Source: UMGS902 sp045580835 (GTDB taxonomy: Bacteria; Bacillota; Clostridia; Oscillospirales; CAG-272). Taken from it: a stretch of 64,000 nt of DNA. Shown here in pieces: positions 1-7,605 of the stretch. Within the stretch, counting starts at the first letter, position 1. Each line of letters opens with the position of its first letter. The position numbers were made by a program, and so were the translations under genes. The stretch spans positions 1 through 64,000 of the forward strand of contig JAZNOM010000091.1 in NCBI GenBank assembly GCA_045580835.1, read 5' to 3'. The notes below the pieces were generated by a model. It was not told the origin of the DNA. It ran no database searches and saw nothing but the letters and a program-made list of their open reading frames with translations.

Positions 1-138
1 TGCACAAAGTTTTTCAGCCTCGGACTTGTCAGCGCGTGGGCTTGCATGATAGCGCACAACCTGATATTGTTTGTGATGTTTTTGGTCCGCTATCTCGGCG
101 GCAAATGGAATCCGCTTGAGATGCAAAAAGGATTGTAA
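1..138 (+). CDS. C-terminal end of a membrane protein, probably a MATE-family exporter (partial)
   Basis: The window opens inside a reading frame that runs for 45 codons to a TAA. The visible tail has one hydrophobic segment (from SLGLVSAWACMIAH to LFVMFLV) followed by a short basic end, RYLGGKWNPLEMQ. A last helix followed by R-x-x-x-GKW is common at the end of MATE (NorM/DinF-type) multidrug exporters, which is the basis for the call. With so little sequence another polytopic transporter is possible. The dUTPase start lies 16 bases after the stop, so the two may be co-transcribed. Confidence 0.45.
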   Translation, partial: CTKFFSLGLVSAWACMIAHNLILFVMFLVRYLGGKWNPLEMQKGL

Positions 139-154
139 TTAAATTGGAGGGCTT

Positions 155-658
155 ATGAAAAGAATCGCGAGATTTGAAAAGGTATCAAAAGAACAGTTTT
201 TAGCCGATTGGCTCGACACCTTCGGTACGGACGGCAGTGACGTTTACGATACTATCACGCTTCCGCGCCGCGCGACAAGCGGCAGCGCAGGCTACGATAT
301 CTGCACCCCGATTGAGATAACCCTCGCTCCCGGCGAAAGCGCGAAAATCCCAACGGGCGTGCGCGTTTGGATGGAGGAGGGCTGGGTATTCAAGGTTTAT
401 CCGCGCAGCGGACTCGGCTTTAAGTTCCGTTTGCAGCTCAACAATACCGTCGGTATAATCGACAGTGATTATTACAATGCTAAAAATGAAGGGCATATCT
501 TTGTAAAAATTACAAATGATACAAACGAAGGTAAGACAGTTTCGCTCTCCGCAGGCGACGGATTTGCACAGGGAATTTTCGTTGAGTACGGCATTACTCT
601 CGACGACGACGCCGACGGCGTGCGCGAAGGCGGCTTTGGAAGCACGAGTAAGAAATAA
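155..658 (+). CDS. dut: dUTP diphosphatase (dUTPase)
   Basis: This cytosolic enzyme hydrolyses dUTP to dUMP and pyrophosphate, keeping uracil out of DNA and supplying the thymidylate precursor. All five signature motifs of the trimeric dUTPase family are present in order: SAGYDI (44-49), PRSGLGFK (83-90), GIIDSDY with the catalytic Asp (100-106), GDGFAQGIF (134-142) and the C-terminal GGFGSTSK lid (159-166). The protein is 167 residues. It carries an N-terminal extension of about 35 residues before the first strand, as I recall for clostridial members. The ATG follows GGAGG with good spacing. The gene is flanked upstream by the probable exporter tail and downstream by a strong hairpin. Confidence 0.93.
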   Translation: MKRIARFEKVSKEQFLADWLDTFGTDGSDVYDTITLPRRATSGSAGYDICTPIEITLAPGESAKIPTGVRVWMEEGWVFKVYPRSGLGFKFRLQLNNTVGIIDSDYYNAKNEGHIFVKITNDTNEGKTVSLSAGDGFAQGIFVEYGITLDDDADGVREGGFGSTSKK

Positions 659-666
659 TAATATAT

Positions 667-701
667 GCGGGAAAACTTTTTTGTAAAAAAGCTTTTCCCG
701 C
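667..701 (+). terminator. Hairpin after dut, part of a dispersed repeat
   Basis: A 16-bp stem (GCGGGAAAACTTTTTT pairing with its complement across a GT loop, one bulged C) begins 9 bases after the dut stop. It has no run of T after the stem on the + strand. The hairpin and the CACCCTTT..CAAAAA tail that follows recur almost unchanged at 49206, so it is both a likely transcript end and a copy of a repeat. Confidence 0.6.
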
Positions 702-800
702 ACCCTTTCAAAAAATTTTAATAAAAGTATATTGGTGTAGCCATTTACTTTTTCAAAGGTTTTTGCGGGGTGTGGGGTGCTTTTTTCAAAAAGCATCCCA
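702..800. repeat. Structured intergenic repeat between dut and the aminopeptidase gene
   Basis: The stretch continues the hairpin at 667 and ends in a second hairpin at about 771-800 (GGGGTGCTTTTT pairing with AAAAAGCATCCC). In its middle, read on the minus strand, ATGGCTACACCAATATACTT resembles the core of the repeat at 55112 (ATGGCTACACATATAACTTT). It encodes nothing recognisable and looks like one member of a miniature-repeat family. Confidence 0.5.
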
Positions 801-819
801 CGTCAATAAAGGAGCAAAT

Positions 820-2049
820 ATGAAAGTAACAGTATTAAAGAAATACGCAGAGCTTATCGCGCGCAGCGGTGCGGCGGTAAAAAAGGGCGACGACGTAATC
901 ATCGTAGCCGAGCTTGACCAACCGAAGTTTGTTGAATACGTTGTTGACGCATGCTACAAAGCAGGCGCAAGAAAAGTCACCGTTGAGTGGACTCATCAGC
1001 CGCTTGAAAAGCTGCATGTGCGCCACCGCTCTTTAACCACGCTTTCGAAGGTCGAGGATTGGGAGGTAAAACGCTACGAGCATTACATCGACACGCTTCC
1101 CGCGCGTATCTGGCTTGTAAGCGATGACCCCGACGGACTTAACGGTATGAACTTTGCAAAGCACGCAAAAGCGGCGCAGGCGCGAAGCAAGATAATCAAG
1201 CCGCTCCGCGACAAGATGGAGAATAAATACAAGTGGTGTATCGCGGCAGTCCCCGGCAAGAAGTGGGCAAAGAAGCTTTTCCCCGACCTTACTCCTGCTG
1301 CGGCAGTTGAAAAGCTTTGGGAGGCTATACTTTACGCGTCCCGTGCAGACGGCGAAGACCCGATTGCAGACCGCAGAGCGCACAACCAAAACCTTAAAGC
1401 GCGCTGCGACTATCTCAATTCTCTTGGCATTGAGTCGCTTCATTACTCATCAAAGAACGGCACCGATTTTACGGTTGGCATGATACCGACAGGCATGTTC
1501 TGTGGCGGCTGTGAGGACACGCAGGGCAAGGGCGAAACCTTTGAGGCAAATATCCCCTCCGAGGAAGTGTTTGTTTCGCCGATGCGCGGCAAGGCGGAGG
1601 GCATTGTCTACTCCACAAAGCCGCTTTCCTACAACGGTCAGCTTATTGAAAACTTCTCCATTCGCTTTGAGGGCGGTAAAGCTGTTGAAGTAAAGGCAGA
1701 GAAGAACGAGGAGCTGCTTCGCACCATGATAAACATGGATGATGGTGCAGCTTATCTCGGCGAGGTTGCGCTTGTGCCTTATTCGTCACCGATAAACAAG
1801 CTTGGCTTCCTCTTCTACAATACACTTTTTGACGAAAACGCATCCTGCCACTTAGCCCTCGGCGCAGGCTACACCAACACCCTCCGCGACTATGACAAGT
1901 ACACCAAGGAAGAGCATAAGGAAATGGGCGTAAACGACTCGATTATTCACGAGGACTTTATGATTGGCTCGGAGGATCTTTGCGTAGTTGCTACCACACG
2001 CGACGGCAAGCAGGTAGAAATCTTCAAAAACGGCGAGTGGGCATTTTAA
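820..2049 (+). CDS. Aminopeptidase of peptidase family M29
   Basis: This is a cytosolic two-metal aminopeptidase that removes N-terminal residues from peptides (AmpS/PepS/AmpT type). It has 409 residues, the usual family length. The expected metal and catalytic positions are visible: Glu in NIPSEE (248/249), Glu in LGEVALV (315), His in SCHLALG (344), Tyr in GAGY, and the H-x-D of HEDFMIG (377, 379). The frame is open upstream to 763, but the ATG at 820 is preceded by AAAGGAG and matches the family N-terminus, so the longer reading is rejected. The gene is monocistronic, with hairpins on both sides. Confidence 0.9.
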   Translation: MKVTVLKKYAELIARSGAAVKKGDDVIIVAELDQPKFVEYVVDACYKAGARKVTVEWTHQPLEKLHVRHRSLTTLSKVEDWEVKRYEHYIDTLPARIWLVSDDPDGLNGMNFAKHAKAAQARSKIIKPLRDKMENKYKWCIAAVPGKKWAKKLFPDLTPAAAVEKLWEAILYASRADGEDPIADRRAHNQNLKARCDYLNSLGIESLHYSSKNGTDFTVGMIPTGMFCGGCEDTQGKGETFEANIPSEEVFVSPMRGKAEGIVYSTKPLSYNGQLIENFSIRFEGGKAVEVKAEKNEELLRTMINMDDGAAYLGEVALVPYSSPINKLGFLFYNTLFDENASCHLALGAGYTNTLRDYDKYTKEEHKEMGVNDSIIHEDFMIGSEDLCVVATTRDGKQVEIFKNGEWAF

Positions 2050-2084
2050 TATAATTAAATAAGGTAAATTGAAGTTTATCTAAT

Positions 2085-2112
2085 CACTTCAAAATGCAAG
2101 CATTTTGAAGTG
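2085..2112. terminator. Perfect 13-bp hairpin between convergent genes
   Basis: CACTTCAAAATGC pairs perfectly with GCATTTTGAAGTG across an AA loop. It lies 36 bases after the aminopeptidase stop. It lacks a T-run, so it may act together with the following hairpin or be a repeat remnant. Confidence 0.5.
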
Positions 2113-2116
2113 GAGC

Positions 2117-2158
2117 AAAACCGTTCGCTCGCGCCGTGCTCGACCGCACGCGGTTTTT
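2117..2158 (+). terminator. Terminator of the M29 aminopeptidase gene
   Basis: An outer AAAACCG/CGGTTTT pairing encloses an inner CGTGC/GCACG stem, and the right arm ends in five T. This suits rho-independent termination on the + strand. Confidence 0.55.
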
Positions 2159-2218
2159 AAGGAGTAAAAAAGCCGGCGCATGTCCGTCTTTTTTACGAGG
2201 ATTCTAGTATTATAAACT

Positions 2219-3205
2219 TTAATTTATCTTCATATATCCATTCTTCACCCAACCAAGCTTGCGGAAGGTGAGGTCAAACGCAAGGGTGAGCAGTGCAGGC
2301 AGCACAAAGTGCATCAGCAATACGATTATTGCGGTGTTTACAGATGCGCCCATTGCACCAAACGCGCCAAACTGACCTACAAGACCGGACGTGCCCATAC
2401 CTGCGCCGGTGGATGTGTTTGTCATGCCGAGCAATGCAGTGGATATGGGACCTAAAATTGCCGATGCAAGAGTGGGCGCAAGCCAGATTTGCGGACGTTT
2501 TAAAATGTTGGGGAACTGGAGCATGGAAGTGCCGATGCCCTGCGAGAGTGCGCCGCCAAAGCCGTTTTCGCGAAAGCTTGCCGCCGCAAAGCCTATCATC
2601 TGGCAACAACAGCCGACACATGCGGCACCTGCCGCAATGCCGTCAATGCCAATCGAAATGCAGATAGCCGCCGAGGAGATCGGCGCGGTGAGCGCCATGC
2701 CGATTACAACGGAAACGATAATTCCCATGGGGATGGGCTGCATGGCGGTTGCAGTGTTGATAAAGTCTCCGAGCCATTGCATAAACTCGTTTATGTAAGG
2801 ACCTACAAAGATACCCACAAAGCCGCCTGAAAGAATTGTCAGCGCGGGGGTAAGAATAATATCAAGCTTGGTTTTGCCGCATACAAGGCTGCCAATCTCC
2901 ACGCCGATAACCGCGGCAATGTACGCGCCGATAGGGCCGCCGAGTGCGTAGCCGAGGGCGCCCGTAACAGTGCTTGTGAAAAGCACGAGCGATTTTGCGC
3001 CAAGCGAATAAGCAATTGCAACGCCGATTGCGCTTCCGATAACGGGACTTGATGCACCGATTTGTCCCGTGAATTTTGCCAGAAATGACAGAGCGGGAAT
3101 GCTTGAAAGCTGATTGAAAATCGTGCCAATAATAAGTGAGGCGAAAAGACCTTGCGCCATTGCGCCCATCGCCTTTATAAAATAGCGGTCAAAAAAGTTT
3201 TTCAA
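2219..3205 (-). CDS. PTS-IIC-like integral membrane permease
   Basis: A polytopic membrane protein of 328 residues, almost entirely hydrophobic and Gly/Ala-rich, with about nine to ten predicted helices. The opening (FFDRYFIKAMGAMAQGLFAS), the GASSPVIGSAIG segment and the Gly-rich loop near TNTSTGAGMGTSGLVG are characteristic of the stand-alone PTS IIC-like family (PTS_EIIC_2 type). No IIA or IIB gene is nearby, so coupling to phosphotransfer is not shown and the substrate is unknown. The ATG follows AAGGAG, and a promoter lies upstream at 3238-3266. The gene diverges from the CPBP protease gene. Confidence 0.75.
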   Translation of the reverse strand: MKNFFDRYFIKAMGAMAQGLFASLIIGTIFNQLSSIPALSFLAKFTGQIGASSPVIGSAIGVAIAYSLGAKSLVLFTSTVTGALGYALGGPIGAYIAAVIGVEIGSLVCGKTKLDIILTPALTILSGGFVGIFVGPYINEFMQWLGDFINTATAMQPIPMGIIVSVVIGMALTAPISSAAICISIGIDGIAAGAACVGCCCQMIGFAAASFRENGFGGALSQGIGTSMLQFPNILKRPQIWLAPTLASAILGPISTALLGMTNTSTGAGMGTSGLVGQFGAFGAMGASVNTAIIVLLMHFVLPALLTLAFDLTFRKLGWVKNGYMKIN

Positions 3206-3237
3206 GTTTTTTCTCCTTTTTTGAAATATTGTGGTTT

Positions 3238-3266
3238 ATTTTAGCACAACGTACTTGAAAATTCAA
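3238..3266 (-). promoter_or_regulatory. Sigma-A-type promoter for the PTS-IIC-like gene
   Basis: Read on the minus strand: TTGAAT, 17 bases, TAAAAT, ending about 33 bases before the start codon. Confidence 0.5.
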
Positions 3267-3307
3267 TAGTAATTAGTTAAACTATATACATAAACGGAGG
3301 ACTTTTT

Positions 3308-4339
3308 ATGGATTTGCAATCGACTTATGACTTTAGCAGTGCAAAGAAGGCGTTTTCGCGCATAGGCATTGCGCTTGTTATGTTTTTTATATCTACATTC
3401 GCGGCGCAGCTTTTATTTGAGGCGGTATGTGTGTTGTTGTTTCCCGATTTTTTAAAAAACGGAATCACGCCGCAAATGGCGGTGATTATTTCTTCGGCAA
3501 CGATGTACCTTGTAGGTGTTCCCGTATTTTATCTTTGTGTGCGCTCGCTCGATACCTTTGAGGGGGATAGCGCAAAATGCTCGGTTAAAACGCTTTTCGT
3601 TGCTTTTGTTATTTCTTATGCGCTTACCTATCTCGGTCAGATGCTCGGCGATGCGGCAACAGCGTTTATCTACAATACAATGAATATCAAGCTTGTTTCC
3701 GAGACGATTGAGATTATCAGACGGATTTCGTGGGTGGATGCGCTTGTCTTTTCGGTAATTATCGGACCGTTTTTTGAGGAGCTTATGTTCCGCAAGCTTA
3801 TTATTGACCGCACGCGCGGATATGGCGAAAAGCTTGCGGTGATTTTTTCGGCGCTTATGTTTGCCTTTTTCCACATGAGCGTTCAGCAGTTCTTTTATAC
3901 GTTTTTTGTAGGTCTGCTTTACGGATATCTCTATATAAGAAAAGGGAAACTTATATATTGTTGGGGGCTTCACGCTGCGTTTAATTTCTTTGGCGCTGTT
4001 GTGCCATTGCTTTTTACCGAGTTTGTGCCGGGCTATGACAAATTTCTTGAGCTTGCCATGGATGAAAGTGCATTTGAAGAACTTTATGCAATGGTTGAGG
4101 CAAATCCCGTTGCCTACGGTGCGGTAGCTTGCTACAGCTTTTTGACGATAGTAATGTCATTTGTGGGTATTTTCTGGTTCGCAAAGCGTTATCGCACCAT
4201 GCGCTTCGAGCGCGCGGCGTTTGAACTGCCAAATGACAGCGAGGCATCAACCGCGTTTGTAAATGTCGGTGTAATTTTGTTTATTGCCTTTGTAATAGCA
4301 TACCCGTTTTTAGGTGTAGTATTGTCTGCATTTATATAA
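3308..4339 (+). CDS. CPBP-family intramembrane glutamic/metallo-protease
   Basis: A 343-residue membrane protein with about eight hydrophobic segments. It carries the CPBP (Abi, Rce1-like) core: EE-x3-R (EELMFR, Glu157-Glu158, Arg162), the second motif with FFHMS (His189) and the third with HAAFNF (His222, Asn226). These residues form the active site buried in the membrane. Family members process prenylated proteins, activate or protect against bacteriocins, or serve as membrane-protein chaperones; nothing nearby indicates the substrate. The ATG follows CGGAGG. Downstream is a 10-bp hairpin. Confidence 0.85.
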   Translation: MDLQSTYDFSSAKKAFSRIGIALVMFFISTFAAQLLFEAVCVLLFPDFLKNGITPQMAVIISSATMYLVGVPVFYLCVRSLDTFEGDSAKCSVKTLFVAFVISYALTYLGQMLGDAATAFIYNTMNIKLVSETIEIIRRISWVDALVFSVIIGPFFEELMFRKLIIDRTRGYGEKLAVIFSALMFAFFHMSVQQFFYTFFVGLLYGYLYIRKGKLIYCWGLHAAFNFFGAVVPLLFTEFVPGYDKFLELAMDESAFEELYAMVEANPVAYGAVACYSFLTIVMSFVGIFWFAKRYRTMRFERAAFELPNDSEASTAFVNVGVILFIAFVIAYPFLGVVLSAFI

Positions 4340-4342
4340 TAA

Positions 4343-4366
4343 AAGCGCTTGGAAAACCAAGCGCTT
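4343..4366. terminator. Hairpin downstream of the CPBP gene
   Basis: AAGCGCTTGG pairs perfectly with CCAAGCGCTT across an AAAA loop, starting 4 bases after the stop. No T-run follows on the + strand. Confidence 0.5.
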
Positions 4367-4460
4367 CAGAGTGCTGACAAACACGTCAGATCGCAAGCAA
4401 GAAATAAAAGCGAAGGGAATAAATAGAAATAATTTTTCACTTTGTGTAAAAAACAAAATG

Positions 4461-4630
4461 CGGCAAGGGCTTTTTAAGCCCTTGCCGTTACTTGCTTTTT
4501 CGGATTTTTATCTCTACCGTACACATGTACGCCGACGAAACAAAAATCCAAAATCTGCCTGCGTTTCTCATCCTCTGTTCAGCCTGATGACTTTGTCATC
4601 AGGCTGAAAACCGCTCTTTCGAGCGGTTTT
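4461..4630. terminator. Cluster of three hairpins between the CPBP and malic enzyme genes
   Basis: The 305-base gap 4340-4645 holds no gene I can support. It contains stems at 4461-4487 (CGGCAAGGGCTT), 4578-4608 (TTCAGCCTGATGAC) and 4607-4630 (AAAACCGCTC/GAGCGGTTTT). The last lies directly after the malic enzyme stop and ends in TTTT on the minus strand, so it can terminate that operon. The intervening sequence also folds imperfectly (GGATTTTT..AAAAATCC around GTACA..TGTAC) and looks like non-coding repeat material. Confidence 0.55.
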
Positions 4631-4645
4631 CATTATGTATACAGT

Positions 4646-5818
4646 TTAGATTCTTGCAACGCCGCCGTCTTTTGCAGCCTTTACAACCGCTTCGGCAACT
4701 ACCTTTGCAACATCCTTATTGAGCGCAGAGGGGATAATGTTATCCTCGCGAAGCTCGCTCTCGGGAATAAGGGATGCAATTGCATAAGAGGTTGCAACCT
4801 TCATCTCCTCGGTAATCTGGGAAGCACGGCAGTCAAGCGCACCGCGGAAGATACCGGGGAATGCAAGTACGTTGTTGATCTGGTTGGGGAAGTCGCTGCG
4901 TCCGGTGCCGACAACTCTTGCACCTGCGGCAAGTGCTTCGTCAGGCATGATTTCGGGGGTGGGGTTAGCCATGGGGAATACGATAGCATCCTTTGCCATG
5001 GAAGCAACCATTTCCTTGGAAACGATGCCGGGTGCGCTTACACCGATAAACACATCTGCGCCCTTCATTACTTCTGCAAGGTTGCCCTTTTCCATCTGAC
5101 GGTTGGTAACCTTTGCTATATCTTCCTGTGCGGGGTTGTTCTCTTCCTTACCCTCATAAATTGCGCCAAAGCGGTCAACCATAACGAGGTTCTTAAGACC
5201 GAGGTTGAGAAGGTGACGGCCGATAGAAATACCTGCACTGCCTGCGCCGTTGATAACTACCTTAATCTCATCAATCTTCTTGCCAACTACCTTGAGGGCG
5301 TTGATAAGAGCGGCTGCACATACGATAGCGGTGCCGTGCTGGTCATCGTGGAACACGGGAATATCGCAGATTTCCTTAAGTCTTTTTTCGATTTCAAAGC
5401 AACGGGGAGCAGAAATGTCCTCGAGGTTGATACCGCCGAAAGAACCGGAAATGAGATAAATTGTGCGAACGATTTCGTCTACATCCTTGGAGCGAACGCA
5501 AATCGGAAACGCGTCAACGTCTGCAAATTCCTTAAAGAGTGCGCACTTACCCTCCATAACGGGCATACCTGCCTCAGGACCGATATCGCCGAGACCAAGC
5601 ACTGCAGTACCGTCGGTGATAACTGCAACAAGGTTGGAGCGGCGGGTAAGCTCAAATGATTTCCAATAGTCCTTCTGAATTTCAAGACAAGGCTGTGCAA
5701 CACCGGGGGTGTACGCTACAGACAAATCGTGACGGTCATTTACCTTTGCGCGGGAAATAACCTCAATCTTGCCTTTCCAGTCATAGTGAGCCTGCAAAGA
5801 TTCCTGTTTGATATCCAT
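4646..5818 (-). CDS. NAD(P)-dependent malic enzyme (oxaloacetate-decarboxylating)
   Basis: Converts L-malate to pyruvate and CO2 in the cytosol with reduction of NAD(P). It has 390 residues, the size of the short bacterial malic enzymes without a phosphotransacetylase domain. Visible features are Tyr36 in SVAYTPGVA, the catalytic Lys91 in MEGKCALFK, ADVDAFPIC, the metal-ligand region NLEDISAP and FHDDQHGTA, and a Rossmann motif GAGSAGISI. The ATG follows AAGGAAGG. It is the last gene of a minus-strand operon after rlmA and a GT2 gene (27-base gap). Cofactor preference cannot be read reliably. Confidence 0.9.
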   Translation of the reverse strand: MDIKQESLQAHYDWKGKIEVISRAKVNDRHDLSVAYTPGVAQPCLEIQKDYWKSFELTRRSNLVAVITDGTAVLGLGDIGPEAGMPVMEGKCALFKEFADVDAFPICVRSKDVDEIVRTIYLISGSFGGINLEDISAPRCFEIEKRLKEICDIPVFHDDQHGTAIVCAAALINALKVVGKKIDEIKVVINGAGSAGISIGRHLLNLGLKNLVMVDRFGAIYEGKEENNPAQEDIAKVTNRQMEKGNLAEVMKGADVFIGVSAPGIVSKEMVASMAKDAIVFPMANPTPEIMPDEALAAGARVVGTGRSDFPNQINNVLAFPGIFRGALDCRASQITEEMKVATSYAIASLIPESELREDNIIPSALNKDVAKVVAEAVVKAAKDGGVARI

Positions 5819-5845
5819 GATAATACCTTCCTTTTATATGTTAAA

Positions 5846-6565
5846 TTAGTTTTTTGCAAGTGTATTTTTTACATGCTTTTTGATGCGCATTACATCCTTA
5901 AGCATTTTTATGCTGTCCGAAAGCATGTTTACCTTCGACTCCGATTCGCGATGATTGATAATCTTTACGGGAATCTCGTTTATCTTAAAACCGAGTCTTG
6001 TGGCAAACATAATAGCTTCAAAGTCAAACGCAAAGCTATCAGTTTGGCACTTTGAGAAAACCGCTTCTGCCGCTTTGGCAGAAAACGCTTTAAAGCCACA
6101 TTGTGAGTCGGAGAGCTTGAAGCCGCCAACGAGACAAAGCAGTTTAATATAAGTCTTTGAAACTATCTTTCGCAGCAAAGTATATCCCTCGTAGCCGTCC
6201 TTATGGATGTTTCGCGAGCCAATCATAACGTCGCAATTTGCCGCGGTGAAATTATCATAGAGTGTGCGGATGATATCCGTGCCGTATGCAATATCACAGT
6301 CGGTAAAAAGGCGGATATCGCCCTTTGCAGCAAGCATGCCATGACGCACGGCGCAGCCCTTGCCGCGATTTTCACCATAGCTTACAAGGCGAATTTTTGG
6401 CAAAGTGCAGCTATCCACAATTGCTTTGGAGTTGTCCTTTGAGCCGTCATCTACAAAGATTATCTCATAGTCGTCAAACGCGCCCGACATATACTCATGC
6501 AGCGTTTTTAATGTATCGGGGAGAATCTTCTCCTCATTGTACATCGGAATAATTAGACTAAACAT
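5846..6565 (-). CDS. Family 2 glycosyltransferase, dolichyl-phosphate glucosyltransferase-like
   Basis: A 239-residue GT-A fold enzyme that probably transfers a sugar from a nucleotide sugar to a lipid phosphate (Alg5/DPM1-like). Seen: SLIIPMYNEE at the N-terminus, IIFVDDGS, GKGCAVRHGM, a D-x-D-type TDCD, and DSQCGFKAF, all typical of the polyprenyl-phosphate glycosyltransferase branch. No membrane helix follows the catalytic domain. I start it at the ATG at 6565, whose first codons overlap the stop of rlmA (ATGTTTAG), suggesting translational coupling; the frame is open upstream to 6598 but has no ribosome site there. Confidence 0.85.
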   Translation of the reverse strand: MFSLIIPMYNEEKILPDTLKTLHEYMSGAFDDYEIIFVDDGSKDNSKAIVDSCTLPKIRLVSYGENRGKGCAVRHGMLAAKGDIRLFTDCDIAYGTDIIRTLYDNFTAANCDVMIGSRNIHKDGYEGYTLLRKIVSKTYIKLLCLVGGFKLSDSQCGFKAFSAKAAEAVFSKCQTDSFAFDFEAIMFATRLGFKINEIPVKIINHRESESKVNMLSDSIKMLKDVMRIKKHVKNTLAKN

Positions 6566-7406
6566 TATTTTTTTCGTATACGCGCACTTCAAAATCAAGA
6601 AGCGTATGCAGCCTTTCCATACTTTTAAGTTTCTCTATGCTCTCTTTTTTGGTACGGTAAAAATAAGGAGTCATTGTGAAAAGAGGATATATATCTTCGC
6701 CGATTATCTTGGCTTCATATTTAACAGAGAGCGTTTTTACAAGTTCCATTTTCTTTGGATAATCGCGGCGCTCGTCATTTTGTGTCACAACGTCGTAAAG
6801 AACGCTTTTAAGTCCGTGCAAATGATCCCTGCCTGCCGCGGCAACTATAAGTCTGCCGCCGTTTTTAAGCACGCGTGAATACTCTTCTTCAACGCATGGA
6901 GCGAAAACATTAATCACGCAGTCGCAGGACTCATCTGCAAGCGGCAAACTGTAAACACTTGCGGCGGTATAAAGCAGTTTTTCCTGCATTTCCTTTTGCT
7001 TTGCACTTTTTGCAGCGAGTTCCAGCGCGTACTTTGAAAGGTCAACGCCGAGTGCCGCCGAAAACTTATCTGCCGCACGCTCGGTATAATATCCCTCGCC
7101 GCATCCTGCGTCACAAAGAACCTCGCCGCATCCTGCTTCGGCTGCAACCGTATCTGCAAGCGGGAGGTAATACCCTTTTCGTAAAAAAGCCTGCCTTGCC
7201 TTTGCCATCTCTTTGTCATCGCCGCTTGTGGAGGCGTGCGTATTGAGGTTGACATATCCGCTTTTGGCTATGTCAAAATTGTGGCGGCGCATACCGCCGC
7301 ATACGAGTGAGTTGCCCGAAAACACAAGCTTTTCGCCGCAAAGCGGACACATGAGTGCGCTATTTAATTCAAACTTGTGCACACCCGTCACCGCCTGTTT
7401 TCGCAT
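6558..7406 (-). CDS. rlmA: 23S rRNA (guanine-N1)-methyltransferase, RlmA family
   Basis: SAM-dependent methyltransferase acting on a guanine in hairpin 35 of 23S rRNA (G745 for RlmA-I, G748 for the Gram-positive RlmA-II/TlrB branch, which is linked to tylosin resistance). Its 282 residues comprise an N-terminal zinc finger (CPLCGEKL, then CGGMRRHNFD), the family block AKSGYVNLN, RQAFLRKGYY, and a SAM site DAGCGEGYYTE. The first ATG is only about 12 bases from the likely transcription start of the promoter at 7425-7453. It heads the operon with GT2 and malic enzyme. Which guanine is modified cannot be decided. Confidence 0.87.
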   Translation of the reverse strand: MRKQAVTGVHKFELNSALMCPLCGEKLVFSGNSLVCGGMRRHNFDIAKSGYVNLNTHASTSGDDKEMAKARQAFLRKGYYLPLADTVAAEAGCGEVLCDAGCGEGYYTERAADKFSAALGVDLSKYALELAAKSAKQKEMQEKLLYTAASVYSLPLADESCDCVINVFAPCVEEEYSRVLKNGGRLIVAAAGRDHLHGLKSVLYDVVTQNDERRDYPKKMELVKTLSVKYEAKIIGEDIYPLFTMTPYFYRTKKESIEKLKSMERLHTLLDFEVRVYEKNNV

Positions 7407-7424
7407 ATTTTCCCATTATGATTT

Positions 7425-7453
7425 ATTATACATCTTCATTTTATCAAACGCAA
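7425..7453 (-). promoter_or_regulatory. Promoter of the rlmA operon
   Basis: On the minus strand TTGCGT, 17 bases, TATAAT, with the predicted start about 12 bases before the rlmA ATG. It is back-to-back with the sulP promoter. Confidence 0.65.
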
Positions 7454-7491
7454 GAGTTTTTGACAAATATAACATTCAAAATATGATAGTT

Positions 7492-7517
7492 CATTACATT
7501 ATTGTTGAAATGTAATG
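7492..7517. promoter_or_regulatory. Candidate operator: inverted repeat abutting the sulP promoter
   Basis: CATTACAT and ATGTAATG form an 8-bp inverted repeat with a 10-base spacer, ending exactly where the -35 hexamer at 7518 begins. Its position suggests a dimeric regulator site; the regulator is unknown. A second small inverted repeat (TTGCA..TGCAA, 7554-7566) lies in the leader. Confidence 0.35.
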
Positions 7518-7546
7518 TTGATTTTGCGAAATGTCGGTGATATAAT
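7518..7546 (+). promoter_or_regulatory. Promoter of the SulP transporter gene
   Basis: TTGATT, 17 bases, TATAAT on the + strand, about 60 bases before the start codon. Confidence 0.75.
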
Positions 7547-7605
7547 TATAAAGTTGCAAAGTGCAATTACTTCCTGCAACAAATCTTTATATTTGAGGCA
7601 ATGAT

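Noticed and set aside
2219..3205. Reading the PTS-IIC-like protein as a full sugar phosphotransferase
   Set aside because: No IIA, IIB or HPr-type gene is in the neighbourhood, so only membrane permease similarity is claimed.
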